This document shows positions 33,972 through 43,217 of a stretch of 64,000 nucleotides of DNA, one piece after another (the first letter of the stretch is position 1; each line of letters begins with the position of its first letter). Both the position numbers and the translations under genes were made by a program. The stretch is taken from assembly GCA_013289665.1 (NCBI GenBank), contig JABCZN010000002.1, forward strand, positions 248,001 through 312,000, written 5' to 3'. The DNA comes from Acidobacteriota bacterium. GTDB taxonomy: Bacteria > Acidobacteriota > Terriglobia > Acidiferrales > UBA7541. Under the pieces are notes generated by a model that ran no database searches, was not told the origin of the DNA, and saw nothing but the letters and a program-made list of their open reading frames with translations.

Positions 33972-35042
33972 TTATTTCTTGGACGGCGCTGGTTGGGGCT
34001 TGGCTTTTTCGGATTTGGAGAGGGTCGGAGGATTTTCGTCCTTGATGCGGCGGACGACGGTCTGGATCAGGCGGTAGCGGCGAGCTTCTCTTTCGCCGAA
34101 GAGGTGGAAGCGGAATTCAGGCTGGCCTTTGGGGTCGGTTTCGACGCGGATGGGAAAGGCACCGCAGAGGTTGTTGTCTATAAATGCGGTTTCATAGCGG
34201 GTTTTGCGGGTATTCCAGGTATAGACCCGCAGGGTGGTGAAGTCACAGGGCAGGCCTTCGGGACCGCGTGTGCCGGCGAGGAGGTATTGCGGGTGGTTGC
34301 CTTCGCCATCGGTGACGCGATTTAGCTCGAACCAGGCTAGCGGGCGGAGATTGGCGGATTCGGTGCCTTCGCGCACGGCGTCGGGCAGGTCGAGAGAGAC
34401 AAACCGCGCGACGACCCATCCGGCGATGGGAATCGTCTGATCGCCGGGCTGCGTGGTGTTGGTGATGGCAGAATTGCGCACCACGCCTTCTCCCGGCGGA
34501 CGTGTGGCGATACCGCGGATGAGGAACCAGTCTTCTTTCTTGCTTTCGGCGGGCTCGCCGCCGGTCTCCTTTTCGTCGGAGACCTGCACCCAGTCGGCGG
34601 TGGCGCGGCCGACAATTTCTACAGGCGCGTTGCGGGAGAACTGATAGAGACGCGGCTCGTTGCGGCCGGGTTGAACGCGCAGGTTGGTGGGAACCTTGGT
34701 GCGGCCGCGGGCCTGAATGGGGATGGCGGAAGCTTGCTGGAGGAGTTTGGCGCTGCGTTGCCAGAGTTGCGGGTCCATGAGATACCGGCCGTCCACCCAG
34801 CCGACAACGCCCGAGGCCGTGCGAACCTTCACGTTTTCGTTGTGGCGGGCGAGGACGTCCACGTGGTCGCCGTAGAGAAGCACGCCAAGCTGCTCGCGAA
34901 CCTGGGCGATGCTGCTCCAGAGCGTGACGCTGCGCTCGCTGACGTAGGCATCACTGAGCGATTCGTGCTTGGGTCGAAAAATCCAGGCCAGCAGCGCCAC
35001 CACGCAGAGCAGCGGCACGGCGACCAGTAGCTTGCGTTTCAT
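33972..35042 (-). CDS. Membrane-anchored SH3-like domain protein
   Basis: 356 aa. One N-terminal hydrophobic segment (LLVAVPLLCVVALLAWIF) is an uncleaved anchor or signal. Two bacterial SH3-type regions are visible: residues about 35-92 (VREQLGVLLYGDHVDVLARHNENVKVRTASGVVGWVDGRYL pattern) and about 115-160. The C-terminal half is an uncharacterised beta domain containing TRGPEGLPCDF. SH3b domains usually bind peptidoglycan, so an envelope role is reasonable. First gene of the 35042-32114 unit. Confidence 0.8.
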   Translation of the reverse strand: MKRKLLVAVPLLCVVALLAWIFRPKHESLSDAYVSERSVTLWSSIAQVREQLGVLLYGDHVDVLARHNENVKVRTASGVVGWVDGRYLMDPQLWQRSAKLLQQASAIPIQARGRTKVPTNLRVQPGRNEPRLYQFSRNAPVEIVGRATADWVQVSDEKETGGEPAESKKEDWFLIRGIATRPPGEGVVRNSAITNTTQPGDQTIPIAGWVVARFVSLDLPDAVREGTESANLRPLAWFELNRVTDGEGNHPQYLLAGTRGPEGLPCDFTTLRVYTWNTRKTRYETAFIDNNLCGAFPIRVETDPKGQPEFRFHLFGEREARRYRLIQTVVRRIKDENPPTLSKSEKAKPQPAPSKK

Positions 35043-35165
35043 GACTCCTCAAGAGTGATCCTGAAGATTGTACCTGAAACGAAGGCGTGGCCGAGGTGAC
35101 ACATGGCAGAGGAGAACCGGTAGAATCAACGGCGCGGGTTGTGTATGGTGGGCCCGGGGGGAGCG

Positions 35166-35606
35166 ATGAGATTCCTGAATGCGTTGCAGCCGGTGGGGCT
35201 GGCAATTCTACGGGTCGCGCTGGCATTGATTTTTGTTTACCACGGGTATCCGAAGCTGGTGCGGGCCGATGCGGGGATGCGGGAGTTTTTTATGCAGCAC
35301 GGATTCCCCGGTTATTTTGTGGGGCTGGCGGGAATCCTCGAATGTATTGGCGGGGGGCTGCTGTTGATCGGGTTGTTCACGCGCCCGGCGGCGTTGCTGC
35401 TGGCTGCGGAAATGGGAATTGCGATCTGGAGGGTGAAGATGGTGCACGGAGTTTTTGCTGTGAATGAGTATCAGTTTGAGTTGGCGCTGGCGGCGGGGTG
35501 CGTGGCGTTGGCTACCGTGGGGGCGGGGAGCTTGTCGGTGGATCATGTGATGTTCGGAGAAGGTGGAGGGGCGAAGCGGAGAGTGCCGAAGGGCAGCAGG
35601 GATTAG
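35166..35606 (+). CDS. DoxX family membrane protein
   Basis: 146 aa from the ATG at 35166 with GGGGGGAG just upstream. It has four hydrophobic segments. The first includes ILRVALALIFVYHGYPKL, the second GYFVGLAGILECIGGGLLLIGLFTRPAALLL, matching DoxX/DUF4345-like small membrane proteins (compare the thiosulfate:quinone oxidoreductase small subunit DoxD and mycobacterial MSMEG DoxX). The family is often tied to redox or oxidative-stress membrane complexes, but no partner gene is adjacent here. Confidence 0.87.
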   Translation: MRFLNALQPVGLAILRVALALIFVYHGYPKLVRADAGMREFFMQHGFPGYFVGLAGILECIGGGLLLIGLFTRPAALLLAAEMGIAIWRVKMVHGVFAVNEYQFELALAAGCVALATVGAGSLSVDHVMFGEGGGAKRRVPKGSRD

Positions 35607-35693
35607 CGGGGACTGAATCCGCGCGAGGAGAGAGAGACGGCGGCGTTTTTTGGAATTTGAAGAGAGCACTCCAGAAAAAAGCCGACGCCACCG

Positions 35694-36032
35694 CTAGACT
35701 TGGGCGGGGGAGCCGGGCACGGTCAGCGCGGGCGAGGCCGGGGCCAGGGGCAGGGCGATCCAGAGGATGAGGTAGAGCAGGCCGCCGGTGCCGGCGCAGA
35801 AGACAGCCAGCAGCCAGACGATGCGGACGAGTGTGGGATCGAGGTCGAAATAGTCAGCGACGCCCGCGCAGACGCCACCCAGTTTTTTGTCGCGACTGGA
35901 GCGCATGAGGCGCTTGGGTGGGGCTGCAAAGCCACTGGCGGACGCCGCGGCCTGGCCCGTTAGCTGGGCGCCGCAGTTGTAGCAGAACTTTGAGCCTTCG
36001 ACGACTTCCTTTTGGCATTTCGGGCAGAGCAT
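35694..36032 (-). CDS. PspC-domain protein with N-terminal zinc ribbon
   Basis: 112 aa. Residues 1-24 form a zinc ribbon ([21 protein letters not shown]: two CxxC pairs). Residues about 42-100 are a PspC domain: [32 protein letters not shown] then a transmembrane helix [16 protein letters not shown]. PspC proteins sense envelope stress together with PspA in enterobacteria; short stand-alone forms with zinc ribbons are frequent elsewhere and uncharacterised. No other psp gene is in the window. Confidence 0.9.
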   Translation of the reverse strand: MLCPKCQKEVVEGSKFCYNCGAQLTGQAAASASGFAAPPKRLMRSSRDKKLGGVCAGVADYFDLDPTLVRIVWLLAVFCAGTGGLLYLILWIALPLAPASPALTVPGSPAQV

Positions 36033-36145
36033 GGTTCACCCCCACAGAGCGACATCCGACGGCATTCTAAACAAAGATACGGAAGATGGGGAAGGAAAGT
36101 TTCAGCGAAGGAGCGGCCCGGCTCTTCGGGCGGCTAGGGTTAGGT

Positions 36146-36183
36146 CTCTGGCGCCCGCCTCGGGAGGCGGCCGCCAGAGAAGC
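36146..36183. repeat. GC-rich palindromic intergenic repeat, family B copy
   Basis: TCTCTGGCGCCCGCCTCGGG then AGGCGGCCGCCAGAGAAG. The outer arms TCTCTGGCG and CGCCAGAGA pair, and the inner GCCCGCC/GGCGGCC also pair, giving one long hairpin. The core GCGCCCGCC...GGCGGCCGC is shared with copies at 39964, 52083 and 22049. Confidence 0.7.
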
Positions 36184-36248
36184 AGGAATAACCGAAGAGG
36201 GAGGGCGAGCTCCTCCCCTAGAAGACCCGGTCGTGGTTGGAATGCGCT

Positions 36249-38405
36249 TCAGTACTCGAGAAGCTTATTTACAGCGGCGGTGATGTCGTCGGTTTGGGGG
36301 AGGATGGCGTCTTCGAGTTTGGGATGATAGCCGCAGAAAGTGTCGGTGGCGGCTACGCGCTTTACCGGGGCGTCGAGTTCTTCGAAGAGTTCTTCGGCGA
36401 TGCGGGCGGCGATTTCGGCGCCGTAGCCCCAGCTCATCATGTCTTCGTAGGCCACGATGACGCGATGTGTTTTCTGAACGGAGACGGCGATCGCTTCCCA
36501 GTCGTAGGGCGAGAGCGAGCGCAGATCGATAATTTCGACCGACACGCCGGAGCGTTCGAGAGCGGCGGCGGCCACTTCGGCGCGGCGGACGACGGCGCCG
36601 TAGGTGATGATGCTGACTTGGGAGCCTTCTTTGACCAGGCGTGCTTTGCCGAAGGGAACCGTGTAATCGGGGCCGGGATATTCGGAGCGGTTGTAAGGCT
36701 GACGGTAGAGATGCTTGTGCTCGAGGAACATGACCGGGTCGTCCGAGCGGATGGCGGTGCGCAGGAGGCCGGCGACGTCGAGCGCGGTCGATGGCATCAC
36801 CACGCGCAATCCAGGGCAGTGCGTGAAGATCGATTCGCCGCTCTGGCTGTGATAAACGGCGCCGCCGGTGAGATAACCGCCGATGGCCACGCGAAGGACG
36901 ACGGGGCTTTTGAACCTGCCGTCGGAGCGCCAGCGCATGACGCAGAGCTCATCGCGGATCTGCATCATGGCGGGCCAGATGTAATCGAAGAACTGAATTT
37001 CAGCGACGGGCTTCATGCCACGGGTGGCCATGCCGATCGCTCGGCCGACGATGCTGGCTTCGGCAAGGGGCGTATTGAAGACGCGGTCGGCCCCGTATTT
37101 GCGCTGCAGACCCGCAGTGGCTTTGAAAACGCCGCCCTTCCCTTTTACGTCGCGGAGATTTTCCTCGCGGCTGGCGTCGGCGACGTCTTCGCCAAAGACC
37201 GTGATACGTTCGTCACGAGCCATTTCGTCTTGCAGGGTGGCGGCGACCATTTCGACCATGGTCTTTGGGCCACCGTGGAATTTGGGCTCGGCGGCGAAGA
37301 CCGGCGAGGTGGGATCAATGTCCGGCGAATAAACATTTTCGTAGACGGAGGAAGCTTCCGGCGGCGCGGCGGCCAGGGCCTGATCGCCGGCTTCGCGAAC
37401 TTCACGGTCGACTTCGGCTTCGAGGGCTTCGATCTCTTTCTGATCCATCAGGCCTTCGCGGATCAGAAAAAGTGAGAACTTGGAGAGCGGGTCGCGCCGG
37501 GCCTCGCCTTCGCGTTCTTCGTGGGTCTTGTAGAGCTTTTCGTCGTCGGAAAGCGAGTGCGAATAAGGGCGGGTCACATGCGCGTGGACGAGCGCAGGGC
37601 CGCGGCGTTCGCGGACGTAGCGAATGGCTTCCTTCAAGACGGCGTAGCTTTCGAGCGGGTCGGTGCCATCACATTCAGCGACGTGCAGGTTGGGAAAGCT
37701 CCGGACGAGTCTCGAAATGCTGCCGCCGGCGGTTTGCACTTCCACTGGGACGGAGATGGCATAGCCGTTGTCTTCGACGAGATAGAAGAGCGGGAGCTTC
37801 TTGGCGCAGGCGGCGTTGAGCGATTCCCAGAATTCGCCTTCGCTGGTGGCACCGTCGCCGGACGAGACGTAGACGATCTCTTCGGGATCGTGATCGAGGG
37901 ATTCGCCGAGGGGAGCCTTTTGCGCCTGGGCCAGGGCCTTCAGATGATGGCCGTAATAAAGAGAGGCTTCGGCTGCGCCCACTGCCTGGACGAATTGGGT
38001 GCCGGTACAAGAGGACTTGCTGACGATATTGAATTTCTGGTGGCCCCAGTGGGAAGGCATCTGGCGGCCACCGGAGCTGGGGTCGTCCTTGGCGCCCACG
38101 GCCTGAAGAAGGGTTTCCAGCGGGGTGACGCCCAGCGCGAGGCAGAGAGCGCGGTCGCGATAATAAGGGTAGATCCAATCCACGCCGGGACGAAGAAGTA
38201 AGCCGGCCACGGTGGTAACCGCCTCGTGGCCGGCGCTGGAGATTTGAAAATATATCTTATTCTGACGTTTGAGCTGAATTTCACGGTCGTCGAGGCGGCG
38301 GGAAAGATACATCGTGCGATAAATGCGAATGAGAGTTTCGCGATCGAGTCCCTGATGCCGGGGGGTTTCCAACTTTGCTACTTTGACACGCGTTTGTACC
38401 GCCAT
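36249..38405 (-). CDS. Fused alpha-beta E1 component of a 2-oxoacid dehydrogenase
   Basis: 718 aa. The N-terminal half is an E1 alpha subunit: thiamine-diphosphate motif region [25 protein letters not shown] with the GDG...N pattern, and QISSAGHEA and PYYRDRAL earlier. The C-terminal half from about residue 385 is an E1 beta subunit beginning [28 protein letters not shown], with [15 protein letters not shown] and LEHKHLYR. Such fusions (BkdA-BkdB or PdhA-PdhB type) serve branched-chain 2-oxoacid or pyruvate dehydrogenase complexes. The E2 and E3 genes are not in the window, so substrate is open; the sequence reads more like the branched-chain type. Start at 38405, MAVQTRVKV. Confidence 0.93.
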   Translation of the reverse strand: MAVQTRVKVAKLETPRHQGLDRETLIRIYRTMYLSRRLDDREIQLKRQNKIYFQISSAGHEAVTTVAGLLLRPGVDWIYPYYRDRALCLALGVTPLETLLQAVGAKDDPSSGGRQMPSHWGHQKFNIVSKSSCTGTQFVQAVGAAEASLYYGHHLKALAQAQKAPLGESLDHDPEEIVYVSSGDGATSEGEFWESLNAACAKKLPLFYLVEDNGYAISVPVEVQTAGGSISRLVRSFPNLHVAECDGTDPLESYAVLKEAIRYVRERRGPALVHAHVTRPYSHSLSDDEKLYKTHEEREGEARRDPLSKFSLFLIREGLMDQKEIEALEAEVDREVREAGDQALAAAPPEASSVYENVYSPDIDPTSPVFAAEPKFHGGPKTMVEMVAATLQDEMARDERITVFGEDVADASREENLRDVKGKGGVFKATAGLQRKYGADRVFNTPLAEASIVGRAIGMATRGMKPVAEIQFFDYIWPAMMQIRDELCVMRWRSDGRFKSPVVLRVAIGGYLTGGAVYHSQSGESIFTHCPGLRVVMPSTALDVAGLLRTAIRSDDPVMFLEHKHLYRQPYNRSEYPGPDYTVPFGKARLVKEGSQVSIITYGAVVRRAEVAAAALERSGVSVEIIDLRSLSPYDWEAIAVSVQKTHRVIVAYEDMMSWGYGAEIAARIAEELFEELDAPVKRVAATDTFCGYHPKLEDAILPQTDDITAAVNKLLEY

Positions 38406-38632
38406 TCAGTCTGCCTCGCGTTGGAATGGGGATGGGCGTCTACGGAATTCAATTATACCGGAGCCTGGGTTGGAGTGCACACTGGAACCTGCGCGGGGTT
38501 GTGTAAAACGAGGTACTCAATCGGTGTCGAGGGGCGGGCCGTATCGCCCTGTCGCACCCGCCTTCTCAGTCCGGTTCTTGGGCCCCGGATGCGGTTGCGG
38601 TGCGGGCGCATTTGGGCACCAGGTCGCCCGCC

Positions 38633-39046
38633 TTAGTTCAGATCCTCGAATTGCTTCTCGGTGTCGGCAAATTGGGCGTCGCCGGGTTTGAGGACTCTTG
38701 GAGAGGCCGCGAGGAAGGGCTCTTCGGTGGGGATGCGATCCACCCAGCGTTGCTCGGAGAGTTTTTCGTGGTTGGAGAATCCGAGGCGCAGGAGAAGTTT
38801 GACGGTTTCGCTCGATTTGGGGGCTTCTGGTCCGTCCTTGGCTTTGCCTTTGCTTTTGGCTTTGGATTTTTCGGATTTCGTAGCTACGGGCTCCTCGACA
38901 GGCTCGCCGTCGGTGGCCCGTTCGAATTTGTAGAGCAGTTTTTTGTCCAGGCGAAAGGCTTGTTTCCAGACTTCCAGTTTATGGCGGGCGAGCTGGGCCT
39001 TTTCTTCGTCCCTGCCAAAGTCGAATTGCATGTAAATGTGGGGCAT
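38633..39046 (-). CDS. Conserved hypothetical protein, charged linker
   Basis: 137 aa from the ATG at 39046 (MPHIYMQFDFGRDEEKAQLARHKLEVWKQAF). The first 50 residues are a compact helical segment, followed by a Lys/Ser/Glu-rich low-complexity stretch (about 60-78) and a second helical segment with LLLRLGFSNHEKLSEQRWVDRIP. No membrane segment or known motif. I do not recognise a family, but the composition is protein-like and the start has GGTCAC-type leader only; the start is therefore tentative. Confidence 0.65.
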   Translation of the reverse strand: MPHIYMQFDFGRDEEKAQLARHKLEVWKQAFRLDKKLLYKFERATDGEPVEEPVATKSEKSKAKSKGKAKDGPEAPKSSETVKLLLRLGFSNHEKLSEQRWVDRIPTEEPFLAASPRVLKPGDAQFADTEKQFEDLN

Positions 39047-39485
39047 GGATTTAGTTTGTGACCTGAGTGGCCGGGTGTCAAGACGGAGCGGAGCCAGGCA
39101 CCCGTTTCGCTTCCGCTTGCCTGAGACCTGCCGGGAGCTAGAGAACTTCATTTGGATCAGAAGCTTCCCAGTGCAGGAAATCCGGGAGCAGACGTCCTGA
39201 AACCGCGCTTGTCACCGGTTCGTCCCGGCTTCTCGGACAGGCACATATCCCCAAAAAGGTCCATGATTGCCTGAATTTTCTCCCCAACAGTCACACCAGG
39301 GCAGCAACCCTTGATTCGCGCAAGAACGGTCGACTGCGCCTTCGACGGTTATGAGAGAGGAGCAAGCGTTTGTAACGTGGATTTAAGTCGCTGGGCTGTG
39401 GTCAATGCCAGAGCGAATTCGATTGGGCTATCACTATTTAAATTTACTCGGGCTAACGCGTGAGGTATCCTTGCGGTTCGAGAAA
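39047..39485. other. Intergenic region, no gene recognised
   Basis: About 440 bases. A 63-codon stretch open on the minus strand (about 39150-39340) contains KGCCPGVTVGEKIQAI and MDLFGDMCLSEK but has no convincing start and no known family; it may be a remnant. An AT-richer segment at 39420-39450 with the palindrome ATTTAAAT is a possible promoter region for the gene at 39486. Confidence 0.4.
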
Positions 39486-39929
39486 ATGAAGAGAATGCGC
39501 CGCGATTCCGATGCTCCGGGAAGAAAGCTCCGGGCATGTGTGTGTTTGGTGGCAGTGATGTTGCTGTGGGCGCCGGCCTGGCTTCCGGCGTTGCAGGCCG
39601 CGGGAATGACTTGCTGCGATGGGGCGATGTGTCCGCTGCATGGTCATGCGCCGAAGAAGAGTTCGGGTGATGCCAATGCGGCGAAGGATGCGCCGATGGC
39701 TGGTTGCGAGCATAATGGGCGCAAGGCGGCGTTGGATTGCACGATGGCATCTTGCCATCCCTCGGATCCGGCCGTGACCGGGGCGATTGTTTTTGTGCTG
39801 CCGAATATTGTGGAGATTTCTGTTCCGCTACTCACTGGTCCTCCGGCGCCCACCTTGGCTTGGTCGGCGAGTTCTTTAATTTTTGATCTGGTTTCCCCTC
39901 CTCCGCGAACCTTACTGCTGAGCCTGTAG
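39486..39929 (+). CDS. Cys/His-rich exported protein, possibly copper-related
   Basis: 147 aa from the ATG at 39486 (MKRMRRDSDAPGRKLRACVC). A hydrophobic segment (CLVAVMLLWAPAWLPALQA) acts as signal or anchor. The following part is rich in metal ligands: MTCCDGAMCPLHGH, MAGCEHNGRK, CTMASCHP, with Cys, His and Met close together, a composition typical of copper-handling proteins. A second hydrophobic stretch near the C-terminus (TGAIVFVLPNIVEISVPLL) follows. The genes after it encode a TonB receptor and a CusF-SCO1 lipoprotein, which supports a copper link. The family is not one I can name. Confidence 0.7.
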   Translation: MKRMRRDSDAPGRKLRACVCLVAVMLLWAPAWLPALQAAGMTCCDGAMCPLHGHAPKKSSGDANAAKDAPMAGCEHNGRKAALDCTMASCHPSDPAVTGAIVFVLPNIVEISVPLLTGPPAPTLAWSASSLIFDLVSPPPRTLLLSL

Positions 39930-39963
39930 AAATCCCGCAACATTCCCTTTTAAGCCTGTAAAA

Positions 39964-40080
39964 GCGCCCGCCAGAGAAGGCGGCCGCTACAAATACAGGA
40001 AAACACCTAAAAACGGACGGTCCCCCACGGCGGACGGTCCCTACAAAAGGCAAGAGTGGCCAGCGGAAGGTGGCCGCTAC
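39964..40080. repeat. Cluster of GC-rich palindromic repeats (two family B units and intervening copies)
   Basis: GCGCCCGCCAGAGAAGGCGG then CCGCTAC (39964-39990) and GTGGCCAGCGGAAGGTGGCC then GCTAC (40056-40080) are two family B hairpins ending in the shared GGCCGCTAC. Between them ACGGACGGTCCCCCACGGCG and GACGGTCCCTACAAA form two tandem ACGGTCCC units with the same CTACAAA tail. The cluster sits just upstream of the TonB receptor gene. Confidence 0.7.
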
Positions 40081-40108
40081 TTTAGGCCTTTTCATGGAGA
40101 AGAATACA

Positions 40109-42352
40109 ATGGTTCGACGGACTTCATTTTTGGCGGGACTGCTGTTGTTGTGCGCAGGAGTGTTGCTGGCTACGGCCGTTGCTACGGTGCGGGGGATTGT
40201 GCATGACTCGCAGCACCGGCCGATTGCGGATGCGGAGGTGGTGTTGAAGGCGGAACATTCAGAGTTCACGCAGACGACGCGCACCAGCGGCGAAGGCGAA
40301 TTTCATTTTGATTCCGTGCCGATTGGCGAATATCGCATTACGGTGAGCAAAGCCGATTTCGGGCCGCAGGAAGAAAAACTGACCGTGCTCTCCGGAACCG
40401 CTCCGATTTTGCATATCGAATTGAAAGTGGCGAAGCAGGCGCAGACGGTGACGGTGACCTCGGAAGCGCCGCCGGCGCAGGAGGAGTCCGTGACGCCCGT
40501 GACGCTGGTGACGCGCGAGGAGATTGCAGGGACACCGGGAGCGGGGCAATCGAACAGCCTGGCGATGATCACCGATTATGTGCCGGGCGCTTACTACACG
40601 CACGACCAACTGCACGTACGCGGCGGGCACCAGGTGAGCTGGCTGATCGACGGCGTCTCCATCCCGAACACGAATATCGCGAGCAATCTGGGGCCGCAAA
40701 TCGATCCGAAAGATATCGACATGCTGGAAGTGCAGCGCGGCAGCTATTCGGCCGACTATGGAGACCGCACCTACGGCGTTTTCAACGTGGCGCCGCGCAG
40801 CGGGTTTGAGCGCAACAACGAAGCCGAGTTGATACTGACTGCGGGCAATTTCTACCAGACCAACGACCAGCTGAATTTCGGCGGGCACACCAACCGATTG
40901 GCCTACTACGCGAGCGTGAACGGTAACCGTAGCGATCTGGGATTGCAAACGCCGACCTCCGCCGTGATTCACGATCAGGCGAACGGCTACGGCGGATTCG
41001 GTTCGCTGACCTACAACGTGGATGCACAGAATCAATTGCGGCTGGTGGCCCAACTGCGGCAGGATTTCTACCAGGTACCGTTCGATCCGAACGATCCAAA
41101 CACGCAGGGGCAGTTCTTAAGCGACTCAAACAAGGAGCGGGACGGGTTTGTGCTGTTTTCCTGGGTGTGCACGTTCAGTCCCGGGCTGGTGCTGACGGTC
41201 TCGCCCTTCTATCACTACAACAACGTCAGCTACGGGAGCAGCCCGGCGGACTTCCCAAGTTCGGCGACGGAGACGCTGTCCTCAAATTATGAAGGCGGGC
41301 AGGCGAATTTGTCGTGGATTCGAAAGCGCAACAACCTGCGGGCCGGCGTTTTCGGCTTTGCGGAGCAGTCGAGCCAGTTGTTTGATCTGCTGTGCAAAGA
41401 CACGACACAATGCACCGGCTTGAAAACTCCCGTGACCACGAGCCCCGAGGGCGGCCTGGCCGCCGCTTATGTTGAGGACCAGGTCAAGCTGACCTCGTGG
41501 CTTTCAGTGGATGGCGGCATCCGGCAAACCCATTATTCCGCGGAGGTGGTGGAGAACGCCAGCAGCCCGCGCGTTGGCGCTTCGTTGCGGATTCCCAAGC
41601 TGAACTGGGTGTTCCGCGCGTTTTACGGGCACTTTTACCAGGCGCCGCCGCTCTCGACAGTTTCCGGCCCATTGCTGGACGCCGCGAGCAGTCAGAATCT
41701 GACATTCATTCCGCTGCACGGGGAACGCGACGAAGAGCATCAGTATGGCGTCACCATTCCTTTGTGGGGCTGGACGATAGACGCGGACACTTTTCTGACC
41801 CGCGCAAAAAACTTTTTCGACCACAACAACTTCAACAACTCCAATCTGTTCTTTCCCATCACCATTCAGGGCGCCCGCATCAACGGCTGGGAACTGACGT
41901 TGAGGTCGCCGCAAATTCGCAAGCGCGGGCAGGTCTACCTGACCTATTCGAACCAGATCGCGCTCTCGTTCGGCTGCATCACGGGAGGATTGATTGGTCC
42001 ATGCTCCGTTCCACCGCCGGGATTCGGTCTGCTCGACCACGACCAGCGCAACACGCTGCACATTGGCGGGCAATGGGCGTTCCCGTGGAGAAGCTACGCT
42101 TCCACCGACGTGTATTACGGGTCTGGGTTCACGAATGGGAATGCAAGCCTGCCGGGCGATCACCTCGAGCAGCACACCACGTTTGACATGACGCTCGGCA
42201 AGGATTTTGGGGAGCGAGTATCGCTTTCTGTGACGGGATTAAACGTAGGCAACCGGCGCGTGCTGTTGGACAACAGCTTCACGTTCGGCGGGACGCATTT
42301 CAACAATCCGCGCGAGATTTTTGTGCAGATGCGCTATCGTTTTCACTACTGA
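40109..42352 (+). CDS. TonB-dependent receptor with N-terminal carboxypeptidase-like domain
   Basis: 747 aa from the ATG at 40109 (MVRRTSFLAGLLLLCAG); GGAG lies nine bases upstream, which favours it over the ATG at 40094. A signal peptide is followed by a carboxypeptidase regulatory-like domain (about 30-110: VRGIVHDSQHRPIADAEVVLK, GEFHFDSVPIGEYRI), then a plug domain (about 150-260: DYVPGAYYTHDQLHVRGGHQVSWLIDGVSIPNT, LEVQRGSYSADYGDRTYGVFNV), and a 22-strand-type barrel ending with aromatic FHY, as outer-membrane barrels do. It imports a ligand with TonB energy. Substrate unknown; neighbours suggest copper or a copper chelate. Confidence 0.92.
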   Translation: MVRRTSFLAGLLLLCAGVLLATAVATVRGIVHDSQHRPIADAEVVLKAEHSEFTQTTRTSGEGEFHFDSVPIGEYRITVSKADFGPQEEKLTVLSGTAPILHIELKVAKQAQTVTVTSEAPPAQEESVTPVTLVTREEIAGTPGAGQSNSLAMITDYVPGAYYTHDQLHVRGGHQVSWLIDGVSIPNTNIASNLGPQIDPKDIDMLEVQRGSYSADYGDRTYGVFNVAPRSGFERNNEAELILTAGNFYQTNDQLNFGGHTNRLAYYASVNGNRSDLGLQTPTSAVIHDQANGYGGFGSLTYNVDAQNQLRLVAQLRQDFYQVPFDPNDPNTQGQFLSDSNKERDGFVLFSWVCTFSPGLVLTVSPFYHYNNVSYGSSPADFPSSATETLSSNYEGGQANLSWIRKRNNLRAGVFGFAEQSSQLFDLLCKDTTQCTGLKTPVTTSPEGGLAAAYVEDQVKLTSWLSVDGGIRQTHYSAEVVENASSPRVGASLRIPKLNWVFRAFYGHFYQAPPLSTVSGPLLDAASSQNLTFIPLHGERDEEHQYGVTIPLWGWTIDADTFLTRAKNFFDHNNFNNSNLFFPITIQGARINGWELTLRSPQIRKRGQVYLTYSNQIALSFGCITGGLIGPCSVPPPGFGLLDHDQRNTLHIGGQWAFPWRSYASTDVYYGSGFTNGNASLPGDHLEQHTTFDMTLGKDFGERVSLSVTGLNVGNRRVLLDNSFTFGGTHFNNPREIFVQMRYRFHY

Positions 42353-42359
42353 GGAGAGG

Positions 42360-43217
42360 ATGAAACAAATATTGACCATTGTCGCGCTGATTTGTGCAAG
42401 CATTGCCGCCGGCTGCCAGTCCGCGCCCGAAAAGCACTACCCGATCCAGGGGGAAGTGATCTCCATGGATGCCGGAAAGAAACTGATTACCGTGAAGCAT
42501 GGCGATATCCCGGGATTGATGCCGGCAATGACCATGACATATCAAGTGGCGGAGGCAAAGCAGATCCGTGGCCTAGAGCCCGGGGATAAGATAACGGCCG
42601 ACCTGGTAGTCTCTGAAGACAAGGGCCGGCTGGAGAGGATTGTTCTGGTCGGCAAGGGAGATGGAAAAACTTCCCAAGGCACGACGCAACGCGTTCCTGA
42701 GAAAGGCGACGCGGTGCCCGACTTTGCGCTTGTCGATCAGGACGGAAAAATCATTCACTTCAGCGACTACCACGGCAAGGTTCTGCTGGTGACCTTCATC
42801 TACACGCGATGCCCGCTCCCGGACTTTTGCCCGCGGATGAATGATAATTTTCGGGCGGTGCAAAAGTTGCTTCAAGAGGTTCCGCACGCGACGGAGCGCG
42901 CGGAATTCCTGAGCGTCAGCTTCGATCCGGAGCACGACACGCCGACGGTGCTGAAGCACTACGCTTCGCTGTACAAGAAGCGCGCGCCGGGCGAGAAGCA
43001 GTTTGATTGGCAATTTGCCGTGCCCGCAGCGAGGGATTTGCCGGAGTTGGCGCAATTCTTCGGGTTCGTGTATCAACCCGAACAAGCGCAGATTGTGCAT
43101 TCGCTGAGCACCACGGTGATTGCCCCCGACGGCAAAGTCGCGAAGTGGTACTCGGACAACGACTGGACCCCGGCCGATGCGGCGCAGGCGATTGGTTTAC
43201 TGCTCCCCCAATCTTGA
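42360..43217 (+). CDS. Lipoprotein with CusF-like and SCO1/SenC domains
   Basis: 285 aa from the ATG at 42360, eight bases after the receptor stop, with GAGGAGAGG overlapping. Lipobox IAAGC (Cys19). Residues about 30-105 form a CusF-like copper-binding domain (IQGEVISMDAGKKLITVKHGDIPGLMPAMTMTYQV: Met-rich face). Residues about 120-285 are a thioredoxin-fold SCO domain: VPDFALVDQDGKIIHFSDYHGKVLLVTFIYTRCP then the copper cysteines. The usual CxxxC spacing is CxxxxxC here (CPLPDFC); the third ligand His is in IVHSLSTTVI. SCO proteins deliver copper to cytochrome oxidase CuA or buffer redox. Fusion to CusF couples binding and delivery. Confidence 0.9.
   Translation: MKQILTIVALICASIAAGCQSAPEKHYPIQGEVISMDAGKKLITVKHGDIPGLMPAMTMTYQVAEAKQIRGLEPGDKITADLVVSEDKGRLERIVLVGKGDGKTSQGTTQRVPEKGDAVPDFALVDQDGKIIHFSDYHGKVLLVTFIYTRCPLPDFCPRMNDNFRAVQKLLQEVPHATERAEFLSVSFDPEHDTPTVLKHYASLYKKRAPGEKQFDWQFAVPAARDLPELAQFFGFVYQPEQAQIVHSLSTTVIAPDGKVAKWYSDNDWTPADAAQAIGLLLPQS

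Noticed and set aside
39150-39340. 63-codon minus-strand stretch (EKIQAIMDLFGDMC...)
   Set aside because: Bounded by stops with no start codon that fits and no family match; kept only as a possible remnant.
39930-40093. Tandem GC-rich units suspected to be a CRISPR array
   Set aside because: Units are palindromic, of unequal spacing and without unique spacers; they fit the dispersed family B repeats.
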